Source: Dongia_A sp039808885 (lineage in GTDB: Bacteria; Pseudomonadota; Alphaproteobacteria; Dongiales; Dongiaceae). From it: DNA of 64,000 nucleotides. Position 1 is the stretch's first letter; each line of letters starts with the position of its first letter. The position numbers and the translations under genes are program-made. The notes beneath the pieces are model-generated. The model was not told where the DNA came from. It saw only the letters and a list, made by a program, of their open reading frames with translations, and searched no databases. The stretch is from positions 91,279-155,278 of the forward strand of contig JBDHTX010000008.1 of NCBI GenBank assembly GCA_039808885.1. Reading direction: 5' to 3'. Shown piece by piece: positions 1 to 8,344 of this stretch.

Positions 1-342
1 TTCTCAGCCACCTTCATGGGCGAGAGCACCATCCTGCCGGCGCAGGCCACGGCGGAGGGGTGCGTCCGCACCACGCTGGGCGCGTTCACCGCCAGGGCAG
101 CGTTGCGGACCGGGGAACTCCACGTCGCCATCCGGCCGGAGCATGTGCAACTGGGCCCGGGCATCGAAGCCACCGTGTCCGACGTGGTCTATCAGGGCAG
201 CTTCAAGCGAGTGACCGCGGTGCCGGCGGCCGACCCGTCGCTCCGCCTGCTGGCGCGGCTCCCCGCCGACGCCGCGGTGACGGAGGGCGATGTGATTTCG
301 CTGCGGATCGATCCGGAGCGCCTGGTCATCCTGGGAGACTAG
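1..342 (+). CDS. ABC transporter ATP-binding protein, C-terminal part (partial)
   Basis: This reading frame is open from the first base and ends at a TAG at 340-342, so the gene enters from the left of the window. The start, FSATFMGES, resembles the conserved FVxxFIGxxN segment that follows the nucleotide-binding domain in PotA/UgpC-type importer ATPases. The rest fits a TOBE domain, with AIRPEHV near the middle and a typical final R-x-D-P-E-R strand. It would energise an inner-membrane importer for a polyamine, sugar or phosphonate-like solute; the substrate cannot be told from this piece. Walker motifs lie outside the window. Confidence 0.8.
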   Translation, partial: FSATFMGESTILPAQATAEGCVRTTLGAFTARAALRTGELHVAIRPEHVQLGPGIEATVSDVVYQGSFKRVTAVPAADPSLRLLARLPADAAVTEGDVISLRIDPERLVILGD

Positions 343-344
343 GT

Positions 345-1586
345 TCAGCAGAACGATTCGCGCCGGCGCGCGGACTCCTCCTCCGGCAGGCGCAGGCGGA
401 AGGCGAGACCCGCCGCCAGGGCCAGCGACGCGCCGATTCCGGCGACGCAGGCGCCCCACCCGAAGGCATCGAAGGCGCGGCCCAGCACGAAGCTGCCGGC
501 CAGGCCGCCGAGGAAATAGCTGGCGAGATAGAGGCCGCCTGCGGAGCCGCGATCGCCGGTGGCGGCGCGGCCGACGAAGCCGGTCGCCGCGGCCTGGGCG
601 AAAAAGGTGCCCACCGCGACCATCACCATGCCGGCAAGCACCGCCGAAAGGCTCGCGGTCAGCAGCAGCGGCAGGCCGAGCCCGGCGAGGCCGAGGGAAG
701 CCCAGAAGGTCGGCCGCGTGCCGAATTGCGCCACCGCGCGCCCGGCCAGCGGCGTCGTCAGGATCGATGGCAGGAACACGAAATAGACCAGGCCCAGCTG
801 CATCATGCCGATGTCGAGCGGCGGCCGGGTCAGCACGAAATTGACATAGGTGAAGGTGCCGATGAAGGCGAAGAGGATGCAGAAGCCGATGCCGAAGGCG
901 GCGCGGAGCGGACCGTTGCGCAGATGCTCCGCCCAGGAATCCCAGGCGCTGCGCGTGGGCGAGCCGGCCGCTCCCATCGGCGCCGTCCGCGCCAGGGCGA
1001 AGGCCGCAAGCGCCGCGCCGGCCAGATTCAGGGCGGCGAAGACCTGGAAATTGCTGGCCAGGCCGAGATGGTCGGCGATGGCGGCGGACATCAGCCGGCC
1101 GAACAGGTTGCTGGCCACGTTGCCGGTCACATAGGCGGCGAGCGCCGCCGCGGTCTGCCGCGGCGTCGAATTTTCCGCCAGATAGGCGAGGGTCAGGGTG
1201 AAGGCGGTGGACATGAAAACGCCCTGCAGCACGCGCAGCAGAGTGAACGCCGTCAGATCCGGCAAGGTCGCCAGCAGCAGCGTCGGGACGGTCAGCAGGC
1301 CAAGCGACAGGACGATGCCGCGGCGGCGGTTGAGCCGCCGGCTGAAGGCAGCCACGGCCAACCCCGCGAAGGCCATGCCCATGGTGCTGGCGTTCACCGC
1401 GAAGCCCATCTGCGCCGGGGTCACGCCATAGGCGGCGGTGAGCGACGGCAGGATCGCCTGGGTCGCGAAGAGATCGACCAGGGTGAGGAAGGCGATGATC
1501 GCGACGACGAGCAGGCGCAGCGCATTGGCGCCGGAGGCCTGGCTCGCCGGCATCGCCGCCATCGCGGTGTCGCGGGTCGCGGTCAT
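345..1586 (-). CDS. MFS transporter (YnfM/DHA1-like efflux family)
   Basis: This is a 413-residue integral membrane protein with about twelve hydrophobic segments, the usual length for a major facilitator. An N-terminal segment reads LRLLVVAIIAFLTLVDLFA, followed by ATQAILPSLTAAYGV, which is typical of YnfM-like MFS proteins where the first helix leads into a QaxLP sequence. The loop RRLNRRRG between helices 2 and 3 matches the MFS signature position. The ATG at 1586 is chosen because upstream sequence in frame lies in the unrelated gap behind the cupin gene. The stop abuts the partial ATPase gene (convergent). A proton-coupled drug or metabolite exporter is the likely role; the substrate is unknown. 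Confidence 0.85.
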   Translation of the reverse strand: MTATRDTAMAAMPASQASGANALRLLVVAIIAFLTLVDLFATQAILPSLTAAYGVTPAQMGFAVNASTMGMAFAGLAVAAFSRRLNRRRGIVLSLGLLTVPTLLLATLPDLTAFTLLRVLQGVFMSTAFTLTLAYLAENSTPRQTAAALAAYVTGNVASNLFGRLMSAAIADHLGLASNFQVFAALNLAGAALAAFALARTAPMGAAGSPTRSAWDSWAEHLRNGPLRAAFGIGFCILFAFIGTFTYVNFVLTRPPLDIGMMQLGLVYFVFLPSILTTPLAGRAVAQFGTRPTFWASLGLAGLGLPLLLTASLSAVLAGMVMVAVGTFFAQAAATGFVGRAATGDRGSAGGLYLASYFLGGLAGSFVLGRAFDAFGWGACVAGIGASLALAAGLAFRLRLPEEESARRRESFC

Positions 1587-1672
1587 GATTGCCTCAACTC
1601 CGATGGAGCGGAAAGAAACCGGCGCCCGCCGCGCGGCGGGCGCCGGTCTCGCGGATGCGGCGGTGCCGCGTC

Positions 1673-2152
1673 CTACATGTTCATGTCGTTCTTGTCGTGC
1701 AGGATGTCGACCGAGATCAGCACGACCTTCTTCTTGCCGGTGTTCTTCCACCAGTGCGAAGTCATGTGCGTCTCCGGCGCGACGTCGCCGGCCTTGTGCA
1801 GGATCGGCACGGCGCAAGTGCTGGCGAATTCGGTGATCTCGCCCTGCACGATGTAGATCATCGCCGGGCGGTCGCCATGGCTGTGCCACGGCACGATGCC
1901 GCCAGGCTGCACCTCGAGGCGGCGCAGGCGGAACTGATGGTCGCCGAGCGCCACCATCTCCTGCGACAGATCGGTGCTGGCGAGGACCGTGTCGGTCACG
2001 TCCTTGGCTTCCATCTTCTGGTCCATCTGGCCCTTGCCGTCGGCCACCATCTTGTCCGCCGGGCAGCCGGCGGCGAAGGCGGCGGCGCCGAACGTCATGG
2101 CGCCGGCAACCAGCGCCGCCAGCGAGGCGGCGCGCAGAATGGTCTTGGTCAT
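1673..2152 (-). CDS. Exported cupin-domain protein
   Basis: This is a 159-residue protein with a clear Sec signal peptide (MTKTILRAASLAALVAGAM... ending near AAAFA, about residue 28). The mature part is one small cupin barrel. PWHSHGDRPAMIYIVQGEI gives the metal-binding His pair and the later acidic residue, and a second His is in PETHMTSHWWKN. It ends with DILHDKNDMNM. The location is periplasmic. Homologues are annotated only as cupins; a sensing or small oxygenase-like role is possible, but the sequence does not say which. It faces away from the diol dehydratase promoter region. Confidence 0.75.
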   Translation of the reverse strand: MTKTILRAASLAALVAGAMTFGAAAFAAGCPADKMVADGKGQMDQKMEAKDVTDTVLASTDLSQEMVALGDHQFRLRRLEVQPGGIVPWHSHGDRPAMIYIVQGEITEFASTCAVPILHKAGDVAPETHMTSHWWKNTGKKKVVLISVDILHDKNDMNM

Positions 2153-2170
2153 TGGTATGGTCCTTTCTCG

Positions 2171-2215
2171 GTCTTGGGTTCTTGAGGTCTTGGGTTCTGG
2201 GGGGTCTTGGGTTCT
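2171..2215. repeat. Threefold short direct repeat
   Basis: GTCTTGGGTTCT occurs at 2171-2182, 2187-2198 and 2204-2215, with periods of 16 and 17 bp, just upstream of the minus-strand cupin gene. It may be a slipped-strand tandem array or a protein-binding cluster; no known motif was recognised. Confidence 0.7.
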
Positions 2216-2292
2216 CTGGAGTCTTCGAAGAGGCGGCTGCGGCCCGGAAGGCCGAAGTCGCCGGCAACATCGGCGCGAACGGCGCTAGGCTG

Positions 2293-2332
2293 AAATGCCA
2301 TTAGGCTTTCGGTTCGATAGCGGCCGGCTATG
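2293..2332. repeat. Palindrome-bearing direct repeat, copy 1
   Basis: This 40-bp segment is repeated with few mismatches at 2609-2648. It contains CTTTCG-GTT-CGATAG (one mismatch from a perfect inverted repeat) and, overlapping it, ATAGC-N5-GCTAT. The two overlapping palindromes look like operator sites for a dimeric repressor; the regulator is unknown. Confidence 0.6.
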
Positions 2333-2608
2333 ACGACGATCGATCGGCGCCGCATCGGCCAGCAGCACATAGGGTCCGGCGATCGCCTGCGGATCGAGGG
2401 ATGCGGCCGATCCCGTGCAGGCCGGATGCATGACGGCGGAGCGCCAATGCAGCACGGCGTTCTTCGGCGCCAGGCGGGAGATCCTGATCATTTTCGCACC
2501 CTTCGATGGCTGGCAATTGATCGCCCCACCGTCGTGGCACAGCCCGAATCGGGAGGGCTGGACCGGGCGGCGGGCAATGCGACTGTGCGCGCCCGCGCGG
2601 CAGAGCAA

Positions 2609-2648
2609 AAATGCCGTTGGCCTATCGGTTCGATAGCGCGCGGCTATG
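2609..2648. repeat. Palindrome-bearing direct repeat, copy 2
   Basis: This is the second copy of the 40-bp unit. Here the palindrome is perfect: CTATCG-GTT-CGATAG (2622-2636), overlapped by ATAGC-N5-GCTAT (2633-2647). The copies are 316 bp apart, close to an integral number of helical turns, which would allow looping between bound dimers. That use is inference. Confidence 0.6.
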
Positions 2649-2676
2649 GACGGCGCGCCAGGCCAGGGCGGGCAAA

Positions 2677-2758
2677 GTCAAGGGGGCGAAGTCAAGCTGG
2701 GCGCGGTCAAGCCGGGCGGCTCAGAAGTCAAGCGCCCGGTGGCGTCGGCCGGCATGCT
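2677..2758 (+). promoter_or_regulatory. Putative AraC-regulated promoter of the diol dehydratase genes
   Basis: GTCAAG occurs four times on the plus strand, starting at 2677, 2691, 2706 and 2727. The last two start exactly 21 bp apart, the spacing also seen at the transporter promoter (6960/6981) and the kinase promoter (14434/14455). At the distance where those promoters have TAGNNT (26 bp from the proximal repeat start), this one has CATGCT (2753-2758), a weaker -10. Paired repeats two helical turns apart next to the -35 are typical of AraC-family activators, and the AraC gene at 13275-14336 is the natural candidate. Confidence 0.6.
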
Positions 2759-2895
2759 GATTGAGCCTGCCGCAGTGCCGTGCGGCGGGGGTTGCTGCGA
2801 TTGCTTTCGAGCCATTTACACAAGGGACGGACGGGGACTAGCCTGCGGCCAAACCGGCCGGCCCGCAGGGGATTCGGCCGGTCAGGAGATCAGAC

Positions 2896-5190
2896 ATGCA
2901 GGACAAGCGGGAGGGTTTTCCGCAGATCCGGGTCAACCGGTGGCGGCGCTTCGCCGACTGGGACGAGCGTCCGCTCCGCCTCGACAAGTTCGCCGTCGAG
3001 GATGCCGCCGCCGGCTTCGCCGCCTTCTCCTCGCCCAACGATCCCAAGCCGGGGCTGGAGATCGCCAGCGGCAAGGTCAAGTCGATGGACGGCATCGCCG
3101 CCGCCGATTTCGACATGATCGACATCTTCATCGCCAATCATCACCTCGACTTGGCGGTGGCCGAAGAGGCGATGGCGATCCCCTCGCCCGACATCGCCCG
3201 CATGCTGGTCGACATGAACGTGCCGCGCGCCAAGCTGGTGCGCCTTGCCCACGGGATGACGCCGGCGAAGCTGGCCGAGGTGGTGGCGGAACTCAGCGCC
3301 ATCGAGATCGCCTTCGCCTATTCGAAGATGCGGGCGCGGCACACGCCGGGCAACCAGGGCCACGTCACCAACGCCAAGGATGATCCGCTGCAGCTGGCGG
3401 CCGATGCCGCCACCGCCGTCGCCTTCGGCTTCGACGAGATCGAGACCACCATGCGCGTCGCGCGCAACGCCTGGTCGAACGCCGTCGCCTGCGCCGTCGG
3501 CGCCGCGGTCGGGCGCTGGGGCACCCTGTTCCAGTGCTCGAGCGAGGAGGCGGAGGAACTGCAGATCGGCATGGCCGGGTTCAGCTCCTATGCCGAGACG
3601 GTGTCGGTCTACGGCACCGAGCGTTCCTTCATCGACGGCGACGACACGCCGTGGTCAAAGGCGTTCCTGTCGACCGCCTATGCCTCGCGCGGGATCAAGA
3701 TGCGCTGCACGTCGGGCGCCGGCTCCGAGCTGCTGATGGGCTTCCACGAGAGCAAATCGCTGCTGTATCTCGAGGCGCGCTGCCTCTGCCTGCAGCGCGG
3801 CATGGGGGTGCAGGGCACGCAGAATGGCGGCATCGACGGCGCGCCGATCACCTGCACCGTACCGGGCGGCATGCGCGAGCTGATGGCGGAGAATCTGCTC
3901 GCCGTCTGGCTCGATCTGGAATGCGCCTCGGGCAACGACGCGGCGGCGACGGAATCGGAGATCCGCGTCGGCGCCAAGATCCTGCCTTATCTGATTGCCG
4001 GGTCCGATTTGATCTGCTCCGGCTTCGGCTCGATCCTCGCCTATGACAATTCCTTCAACCCGTCGCTGATGAACGGCGAGGAGATGGAGGATTTCCTGGT
4101 CCTGCAGCGCGATTTCGAGGCCGATGGCGGCCTCACCCCGGTCGGCGAGACGGAGGTGGTCGAGCTGCGCGCCAGGGCGGTGCAGGCGGTGGCCGCCGTG
4201 CTGGAGGAACTCAACCTCGGCCAGCCGACGCCGGACATGATGGCGAGCGTGGTCGCCGCCTCCGGCTCCGAGCAGACCGAGAGCTACCGGCCGGGCGAGG
4301 TCTCGGTGATCAGCGAGGCGATCAAGGCGCGCGGCATCAATGTCATCGACGTGATCCGGGCTTTGGCCAGGCGCGGCTTCCGCGAGGCGGCGCAGAACCT
4401 GCTCAACATGGTGAAGCTGCGCGTCTCCGGCGACTACCTGCAGACCTCCGCCATCGTGCGCGACGGCCGCATCATCAGCGCGGTCAACGACCCCAACGAA
4501 TATCTCGGCCCCGGCACCGGCTATCGCCTGAGCCAGCAGCGCCGCAACGAGATCGCCAACATCCGCGACGTGCTCGACCGCGACGAGGTGCTCCGTTCGG
4601 AAGGCCGCCACGCCAAGACCGAGACGCGGCTGATCCAGTATCGCGGCATGGGCCCGGCCGAGCCGGGCAGCGACCCGAAGGAGGTGGTGATCGGCATTTC
4701 GCCGGCCTTCGGGCTCAAGATCTTCCGCACCCTCGCCGGCCATCCGCTGTCCGCCATCCTGCAGGCGCTCACCGCCGGCATCCGCGCCAAGGGCTGCAAG
4801 CCCCGCATCGTGCGCCTGCATCACACGGCGGACACCTCGTTCCTGGGCCTGAGCGCCGCGAGGCTGGCCGGTTCCGGCGTCGCCATCGGCATCCAGGCCA
4901 AGGGCACGGCGGTGATCCACCAGCGCGACCGGCTGCCCCACCACAACCTGGAACTGTTCTCCAACGCGCCGATCACCAGGCTGGAGCACTACCGGCGCCT
5001 TGGCGAGAACGCCGCGGCCTATGCCCTGGGCGAGGCGCCGGAGCCGGTGGTGGTGCCGACCAAGGGCGAGGCGATGGGCGCCAGGTTCCATGCCCAGGTG
5101 GCGCTGATCTATGCCATCGAGACCGAGCTGACCAAGGACGGCGCATCGCCCGAAAATGTCGAGATCAGCCTGCTGGAGGCGGCACAGTGA
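2896..5190 (+). CDS. B12-dependent diol/glycerol dehydratase, fused large and medium subunits
   Basis: This 764-residue protein is a fusion of PduC-like (about 1-556) and PduD-like (about 595-764) subunits, which are separate genes in Klebsiella and Salmonella. Aligned from memory to the Klebsiella enzyme, all substrate and potassium-site residues are kept at an offset of 13: Q154, H156, E183, E234, Q309, D348 and S375. The beta part has the typical IGIQAKGTAVIHQ and HHNLELFSNAPI segments. It should convert 1,2-diols (or glycerol) to aldehydes using adenosylcobalamin. AGGAG precedes the ATG by 8 bases. The N-terminal encapsulation peptide of PduD is absent at the fusion joint. The GTG of the small subunit overlaps its stop. 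No reactivase genes are in this window. Confidence 0.93.
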   Translation: MQDKREGFPQIRVNRWRRFADWDERPLRLDKFAVEDAAAGFAAFSSPNDPKPGLEIASGKVKSMDGIAAADFDMIDIFIANHHLDLAVAEEAMAIPSPDIARMLVDMNVPRAKLVRLAHGMTPAKLAEVVAELSAIEIAFAYSKMRARHTPGNQGHVTNAKDDPLQLAADAATAVAFGFDEIETTMRVARNAWSNAVACAVGAAVGRWGTLFQCSSEEAEELQIGMAGFSSYAETVSVYGTERSFIDGDDTPWSKAFLSTAYASRGIKMRCTSGAGSELLMGFHESKSLLYLEARCLCLQRGMGVQGTQNGGIDGAPITCTVPGGMRELMAENLLAVWLDLECASGNDAAATESEIRVGAKILPYLIAGSDLICSGFGSILAYDNSFNPSLMNGEEMEDFLVLQRDFEADGGLTPVGETEVVELRARAVQAVAAVLEELNLGQPTPDMMASVVAASGSEQTESYRPGEVSVISEAIKARGINVIDVIRALARRGFREAAQNLLNMVKLRVSGDYLQTSAIVRDGRIISAVNDPNEYLGPGTGYRLSQQRRNEIANIRDVLDRDEVLRSEGRHAKTETRLIQYRGMGPAEPGSDPKEVVIGISPAFGLKIFRTLAGHPLSAILQALTAGIRAKGCKPRIVRLHHTADTSFLGLSAARLAGSGVAIGIQAKGTAVIHQRDRLPHHNLELFSNAPITRLEHYRRLGENAAAYALGEAPEPVVVPTKGEAMGARFHAQVALIYAIETELTKDGASPENVEISLLEAAQ

Positions 5191-5615
5191 GCGGGAAGAA
5201 ACTGGGCCGCGCGGATTATCCGCTGGCCGAGAAGCGGCCGGATTTGGTGCGCACGCGCGGCGGCAAGACGCTCGACGACCTGACCCTCGCCGCCATCGAG
5301 GCCGGCGAGGTCTCGCTTGAGGATCTGCGCATCACCCCCCAGGCGCTGCGCCAGCAGGCCGAGATCGCCACCGCCGCGGGCCGTCCGACCCTGGGACGCA
5401 ATTTCGACCGCGCGGCGGAGCTGATCGACGTGCCGCAGGACGTCATCCTCGGCATCTACGAATTGCTGCGCCCGGGCCGCGCCAAGGGCAAGTCCGACCT
5501 GCTCGACGCCGCCAGGCTGCTGCGCGACACCTACAAGGCGCATAAGATGGCGGCCTTCGTCGAGGAAGCCGCCGAGGTGTACGAGCGCCGCGGCCTGTTC
5601 TCGGCGAGATACTGA
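5187..5615 (+). CDS. Diol dehydratase small subunit (PduE-like)
   Basis: This is a 142-residue protein starting with GTG that overlaps the end of the fused large/medium subunit gene (GTGA), so the two are translationally coupled. LGRADYPLAEKRPDLVRT near the N-terminus and the conserved RNFDRAAELIDVPQDVILGIYELLRPGR segment identify the gamma subunit. The C-terminus is rich in helices and ends FSARY. Together with the preceding protein it would form the (alpha-beta fused)-gamma dehydratase. Confidence 0.92.
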   Translation: MSGKKLGRADYPLAEKRPDLVRTRGGKTLDDLTLAAIEAGEVSLEDLRITPQALRQQAEIATAAGRPTLGRNFDRAAELIDVPQDVILGIYELLRPGRAKGKSDLLDAARLLRDTYKAHKMAAFVEEAAEVYERRGLFSARY

Positions 5616-5643
5616 ACTTCAATCGGCAAGCCGAAACCCCATC

Positions 5644-6129
5644 ATGAGGTTCTTAGGGTTATTCCTTCTGACTGCGCTGGTAGTCGCCGCCATCGGCCTC
5701 GGCGCCAGGGAGACTGGGTTGGCCGATGCGATCAACCTATCACCCTACCAGTGTGGAGGCGGGCGCGTTGCCCGTCCATTTGAAGGGCTGTCTCTGCTGC
5801 TCTTCGCGATCGCCGTGCCTTTGTCGATCGTGTTTAGCAGGACCCTTTTCTACCGAAACAACTATCTGAAGTGGGTCCACATTAATCTCCAAAGGCAGTC
5901 CAATTTGATATCGTTTCTGTGGGTTTCGTCCACACTGTTCAGCATTGGCGCGATATTGGTCTCGCGCTTGTTGGAGTACGTGGCGACCCCTTGCGTTGAA
6001 ACTTTTCTGGATCCGCCAATGAGCCATGGATACGGCCGCATGGTGCCTATCGCCATCATGTTTTCGTTGATCGGGGCTCTCTTCAGCGATCTGATTCGCT
6101 ATCGCCCAGCCCCGCGAAGAAACCCCTGA
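5644..6129 (+). CDS. Hypothetical small integral membrane protein
   Basis: This is a 161-residue protein with four likely membrane segments: residues about 4-20, 47-65, 85-105 and 134-152. An early extracytoplasmic loop contains a Cys (SPYQCGGGR), with another Cys in VATPCVETF. I do not recognise a family. Its base composition is visibly less GC-rich than the flanking genes and its codon use differs (TTG, TTA, ATA and AGG codons), which suggests recent acquisition. It lies in the same direction between the dehydratase and amidotransferase genes, but no clear ribosome binding site precedes the ATG. Confidence 0.55.
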   Translation: MRFLGLFLLTALVVAAIGLGARETGLADAINLSPYQCGGGRVARPFEGLSLLLFAIAVPLSIVFSRTLFYRNNYLKWVHINLQRQSNLISFLWVSSTLFSIGAILVSRLLEYVATPCVETFLDPPMSHGYGRMVPIAIMFSLIGALFSDLIRYRPAPRRNP

Positions 6130-6145
6130 GACATCCAGGATCCCC

Positions 6146-6880
6146 ATGCGCAGATTCCTGATCATCGCCCCGGAGGGCACCTCGCCCGCCGGCCTGGTTG
6201 GCGAGGCCATCCTCGACCAGGGCGCCACCTACGACACCCTCTTCCCGGTCGAGCGCTACGCCACCCACGCGCCCTTCGCCTATCCGGGCGTGCCGGCGGA
6301 ACCCGGTGCCTATGCCGGGCTGATCGTCCTCGGCGGGCCGATGAGCGCGAACGACGTCGACAAGTATTCCTTCCTGAACGAAACCACAGACCTGATCCGG
6401 TCATTCGCCGACGCCGGACGGCCGGTGCTGGGCATCTGCCTCGGCGCCCAGATGATCGCCCGCGCCTATGGCGGCGAGGTCTACCGCATGGACCGCTTCG
6501 AATCCGGCTTCTACACCATGCAGGTGACGGATGCCGGCGCCGCCGACCCGCTGTTCTCCGGGCTGGGACCGGCGATCACCTCGTTCCAGAACCATTTTGA
6601 GGCGGTGCGCGACATCCCGGGCGCGGTGGCGCTGGCGACCGGCGGCGCCTGCCCGATCCAGGCCTTCCGCCTGGGCGACAGGATCTACGCCACCCAGTTC
6701 CATCCCGAAGTCACCATCGACATCGTGCGCGACTGGATCCGCAAGTTCGGCCGCGCCTTCACCGATGCCGAGCCGCGGCTGCTGACCGAGCTGGAGATAC
6801 AGTTCCAGGACTCCTTCGCCCGTCACCGCGCCCTGTGCGCGGCGCTGGTCGCCCGCTGGATGCGCCTCGCGGAAGATTGA
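6146..6880 (+). CDS. Class I glutamine amidotransferase-like protein
   Basis: This is a 244-residue protein with the triad GATase fold. LGICLGAQMIA carries the nucleophilic Cys (residue 98), and ATQFHPEVTID carries the catalytic His and Glu. The early segment VLGGPMSANDVDKYSFL is typical of the stand-alone GMP-synthase-like amidotransferases of unknown substrate. A C-terminal tail of about 40 residues follows the fold. Here it lies between the diol dehydratase and an amine-type ABC transporter, so hydrolysis of a gamma-glutamyl amide of the imported amine, as PuuD does for putrescine, is a fair guess; GMP synthesis is unlikely. Confidence 0.8.
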   Translation: MRRFLIIAPEGTSPAGLVGEAILDQGATYDTLFPVERYATHAPFAYPGVPAEPGAYAGLIVLGGPMSANDVDKYSFLNETTDLIRSFADAGRPVLGICLGAQMIARAYGGEVYRMDRFESGFYTMQVTDAGAADPLFSGLGPAITSFQNHFEAVRDIPGAVALATGGACPIQAFRLGDRIYATQFHPEVTIDIVRDWIRKFGRAFTDAEPRLLTELEIQFQDSFARHRALCAALVARWMRLAED

Positions 6881-6958
6881 TTGCGGCAGCCTTGCGCGGA
6901 AGGCTTCGCCCAGCGCCGCGCGCGGCCATCGGTTTGCCGGTTAAACCGTTTTGGCGGC

Positions 6959-7012
6959 TGTCAAAATCGGGGCCGCAGATGTCAAGATCGGTTGGCCGGC
7001 CGGTCCTAGGGT
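6959..7012 (+). promoter_or_regulatory. Putative AraC-regulated promoter of the ABC transporter operon
   Basis: TGTCAAAATCGG (6959-6970) and TGTCAAGATCGG (6980-6991) are direct repeats 21 bp apart. TAGGGT at 7007-7012 is a possible -10, starting 26 bp after the start of the proximal GTCAAG. The same arrangement, including the exact 12-mer TGTCAAGATCGG, recurs before the kinase gene. Transcription would start near 7019 and leave a leader of about 140 bases to the ATG at 7158. Confidence 0.65.
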
Positions 7013-7157
7013 TCCATCGGGTGGCGAACCGTCGGTTCCGCTTGCCCGCGGGCAGAGGTTGCGCTGGAATGCCCGCGCACAAAAAATTTGAGGCTTGCCG
7101 GGCGCAGATCACCGGGCCTTGTTCCGGGCTGTGACCCCAACGACCGGGAGAGGGGCA

Positions 7158-8321
7158 ATGAACAAATCGAATTTGTCGCGCCGCAACTTCATGCAGCAAT
7201 CGACCGCGCTGGCGGCGGCCGTCGCGGCCGGCGGGGCGCTGGGCATCCGCAGTGCCTTCGCGGACCGATCCAAGGAACTGAACATCCTGTGCTGGGAAGG
7301 CTACAACTCGGCCCAGGTGCTGGACCCGTTCCGCGAATCCTCGGGCGCCGAGGTCAAGGCCGAATCGCTCACCAACGATCCCACCATGATCAACCGCCTG
7401 CGCGCGGGCGAGATCAATGTCTGGGACCTGATCAACGTGAACAATCCCTGGGCCCGCAAGGTGATGTGGCCCGAAAAGCTGATCAAGCCGCTCGACCGGG
7501 CGATGATGGAGCCCTATTTCGACAAGATGCTGCCGGCCTTCAAGCCGCCCTATCACTGGGCGCTGGATGAGAGCGGCAAGGAGCTGATCGGCATGTGCCA
7601 GCGTTTCGGCCCCTACAGCTATGTCGTCAACACCGACAAGATCAGCCGCGCCACGGCGGAAGACCAGGGCTGGGATTTGTGGAACGACCCGGCCAATGCC
7701 GGCAAATACGGCATCCTGGAATCCGACGACTGGAACGTCTTCAACATCTGCTGCATCGCCGGCTTCGATCCGTTCAAGGCGCACAGCGACGAGGAAGTGG
7801 CGAAGTTCACCGAGACGGCGAAGCGCGTGTTCAAGGGCGCCAAGCTGGTCGGCGACATCGCCACCATGAACCAATCGCTCGTCTCCGGCGAGATCGACTT
7901 CCACATGACCGGCGGCACCTATTCAGCCTCGCCGGCGCGCGCCGACGGCGCCACCAACATCCGCGCCATCACCCCGAACAAGGGCCCGATGACCGGCGGC
8001 AAGGGCGGCATCTCCTGGATCGAGGTGACGTCGGTGGTCAACAACCCGGATGTCTCGCCGCTCGCCGTCGAGTTCCTGAAATACGTCCAGGACCCGAAGG
8101 TCGCGCACACCGTGGCCTTCGCCGAGGGCACCTTCAACCCGGTGGCGCAGATGGGCAACAAGGAGTGCTTCGACCTCTTCACTAAGGAAGAGCTCGACGC
8201 CATCCAGTGGGACAGCCTGGAAGAGGAGATGGCGCGCTCGATCGAATATGACGTGGTGCCGGACTACGACAAGCTGCTCGACATCATGACCTCGGCCAAG
8301 CGCGAGGCCTCCGGCGGCTGA
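7158..8321 (+). CDS. ABC transporter substrate-binding protein, PotD/PotF type, Tat-exported
   Basis: This 387-residue periplasmic binding protein begins with a twin-arginine signal, LSRRNFMQQSTALAAAVAAG. The mature part, starting near ADRSKELNILCWEGYNSAQV, is typical of the spermidine/putrescine group. ATG 7158 is chosen because AGAGGGGC lies just upstream; the longer frame upstream is promoter DNA. It heads a transporter set (ATPase, two permeases) and the SDR and aldolase-like genes. An amine or aminoalcohol ligand is inferred from the family and from the enzymes in the locus. Confidence 0.88.
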   Translation: MNKSNLSRRNFMQQSTALAAAVAAGGALGIRSAFADRSKELNILCWEGYNSAQVLDPFRESSGAEVKAESLTNDPTMINRLRAGEINVWDLINVNNPWARKVMWPEKLIKPLDRAMMEPYFDKMLPAFKPPYHWALDESGKELIGMCQRFGPYSYVVNTDKISRATAEDQGWDLWNDPANAGKYGILESDDWNVFNICCIAGFDPFKAHSDEEVAKFTETAKRVFKGAKLVGDIATMNQSLVSGEIDFHMTGGTYSASPARADGATNIRAITPNKGPMTGGKGGISWIEVTSVVNNPDVSPLAVEFLKYVQDPKVAHTVAFAEGTFNPVAQMGNKECFDLFTKEELDAIQWDSLEEEMARSIEYDVVPDYDKLLDIMTSAKREASGG

Positions 8322-8344
8322 TCGCCGCCAGGATGACGAGGTAA

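Larger units (their letters stand above)
2153..2895. other. Long regulatory intergenic region before the diol dehydratase
   Basis: These 743 bases lie between the divergent cupin and diol dehydratase genes. No convincing gene is present. A 68-codon minus-strand frame (2491 to 2285, with AAGGG upstream of its ATG) is possible but has no recognisable domain. The region carries three copies of GTCTTGGGTTCT (2171-2215), a 40-bp imperfect duplication containing palindromes (2293-2332 and 2609-2648), and a cluster of GTCAAG repeats (2677-2732) shared with two other promoters of the locus. I found no cobalamin riboswitch core. Confidence 0.6.

Noticed and set aside
2285..2491. 68-codon minus-strand small gene
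   Set aside because: Possible ribosome binding site but no recognisable domain, and it overlaps the duplicated operator-like repeat; kept only as a remark.
2153..2895. Cobalamin riboswitch before the B12-dependent dehydratase
   Set aside because: No match to the conserved core elements of the B12 riboswitch could be seen by eye; the region holds operator-like repeats instead. A covariance-model search would settle this.
3655..5091. Long reverse-strand open frame opposite the diol dehydratase
   Set aside because: Arg/His/Leu-rich translation typical of the antisense of GC-rich genes; the plus-strand protein is an unmistakable enzyme.
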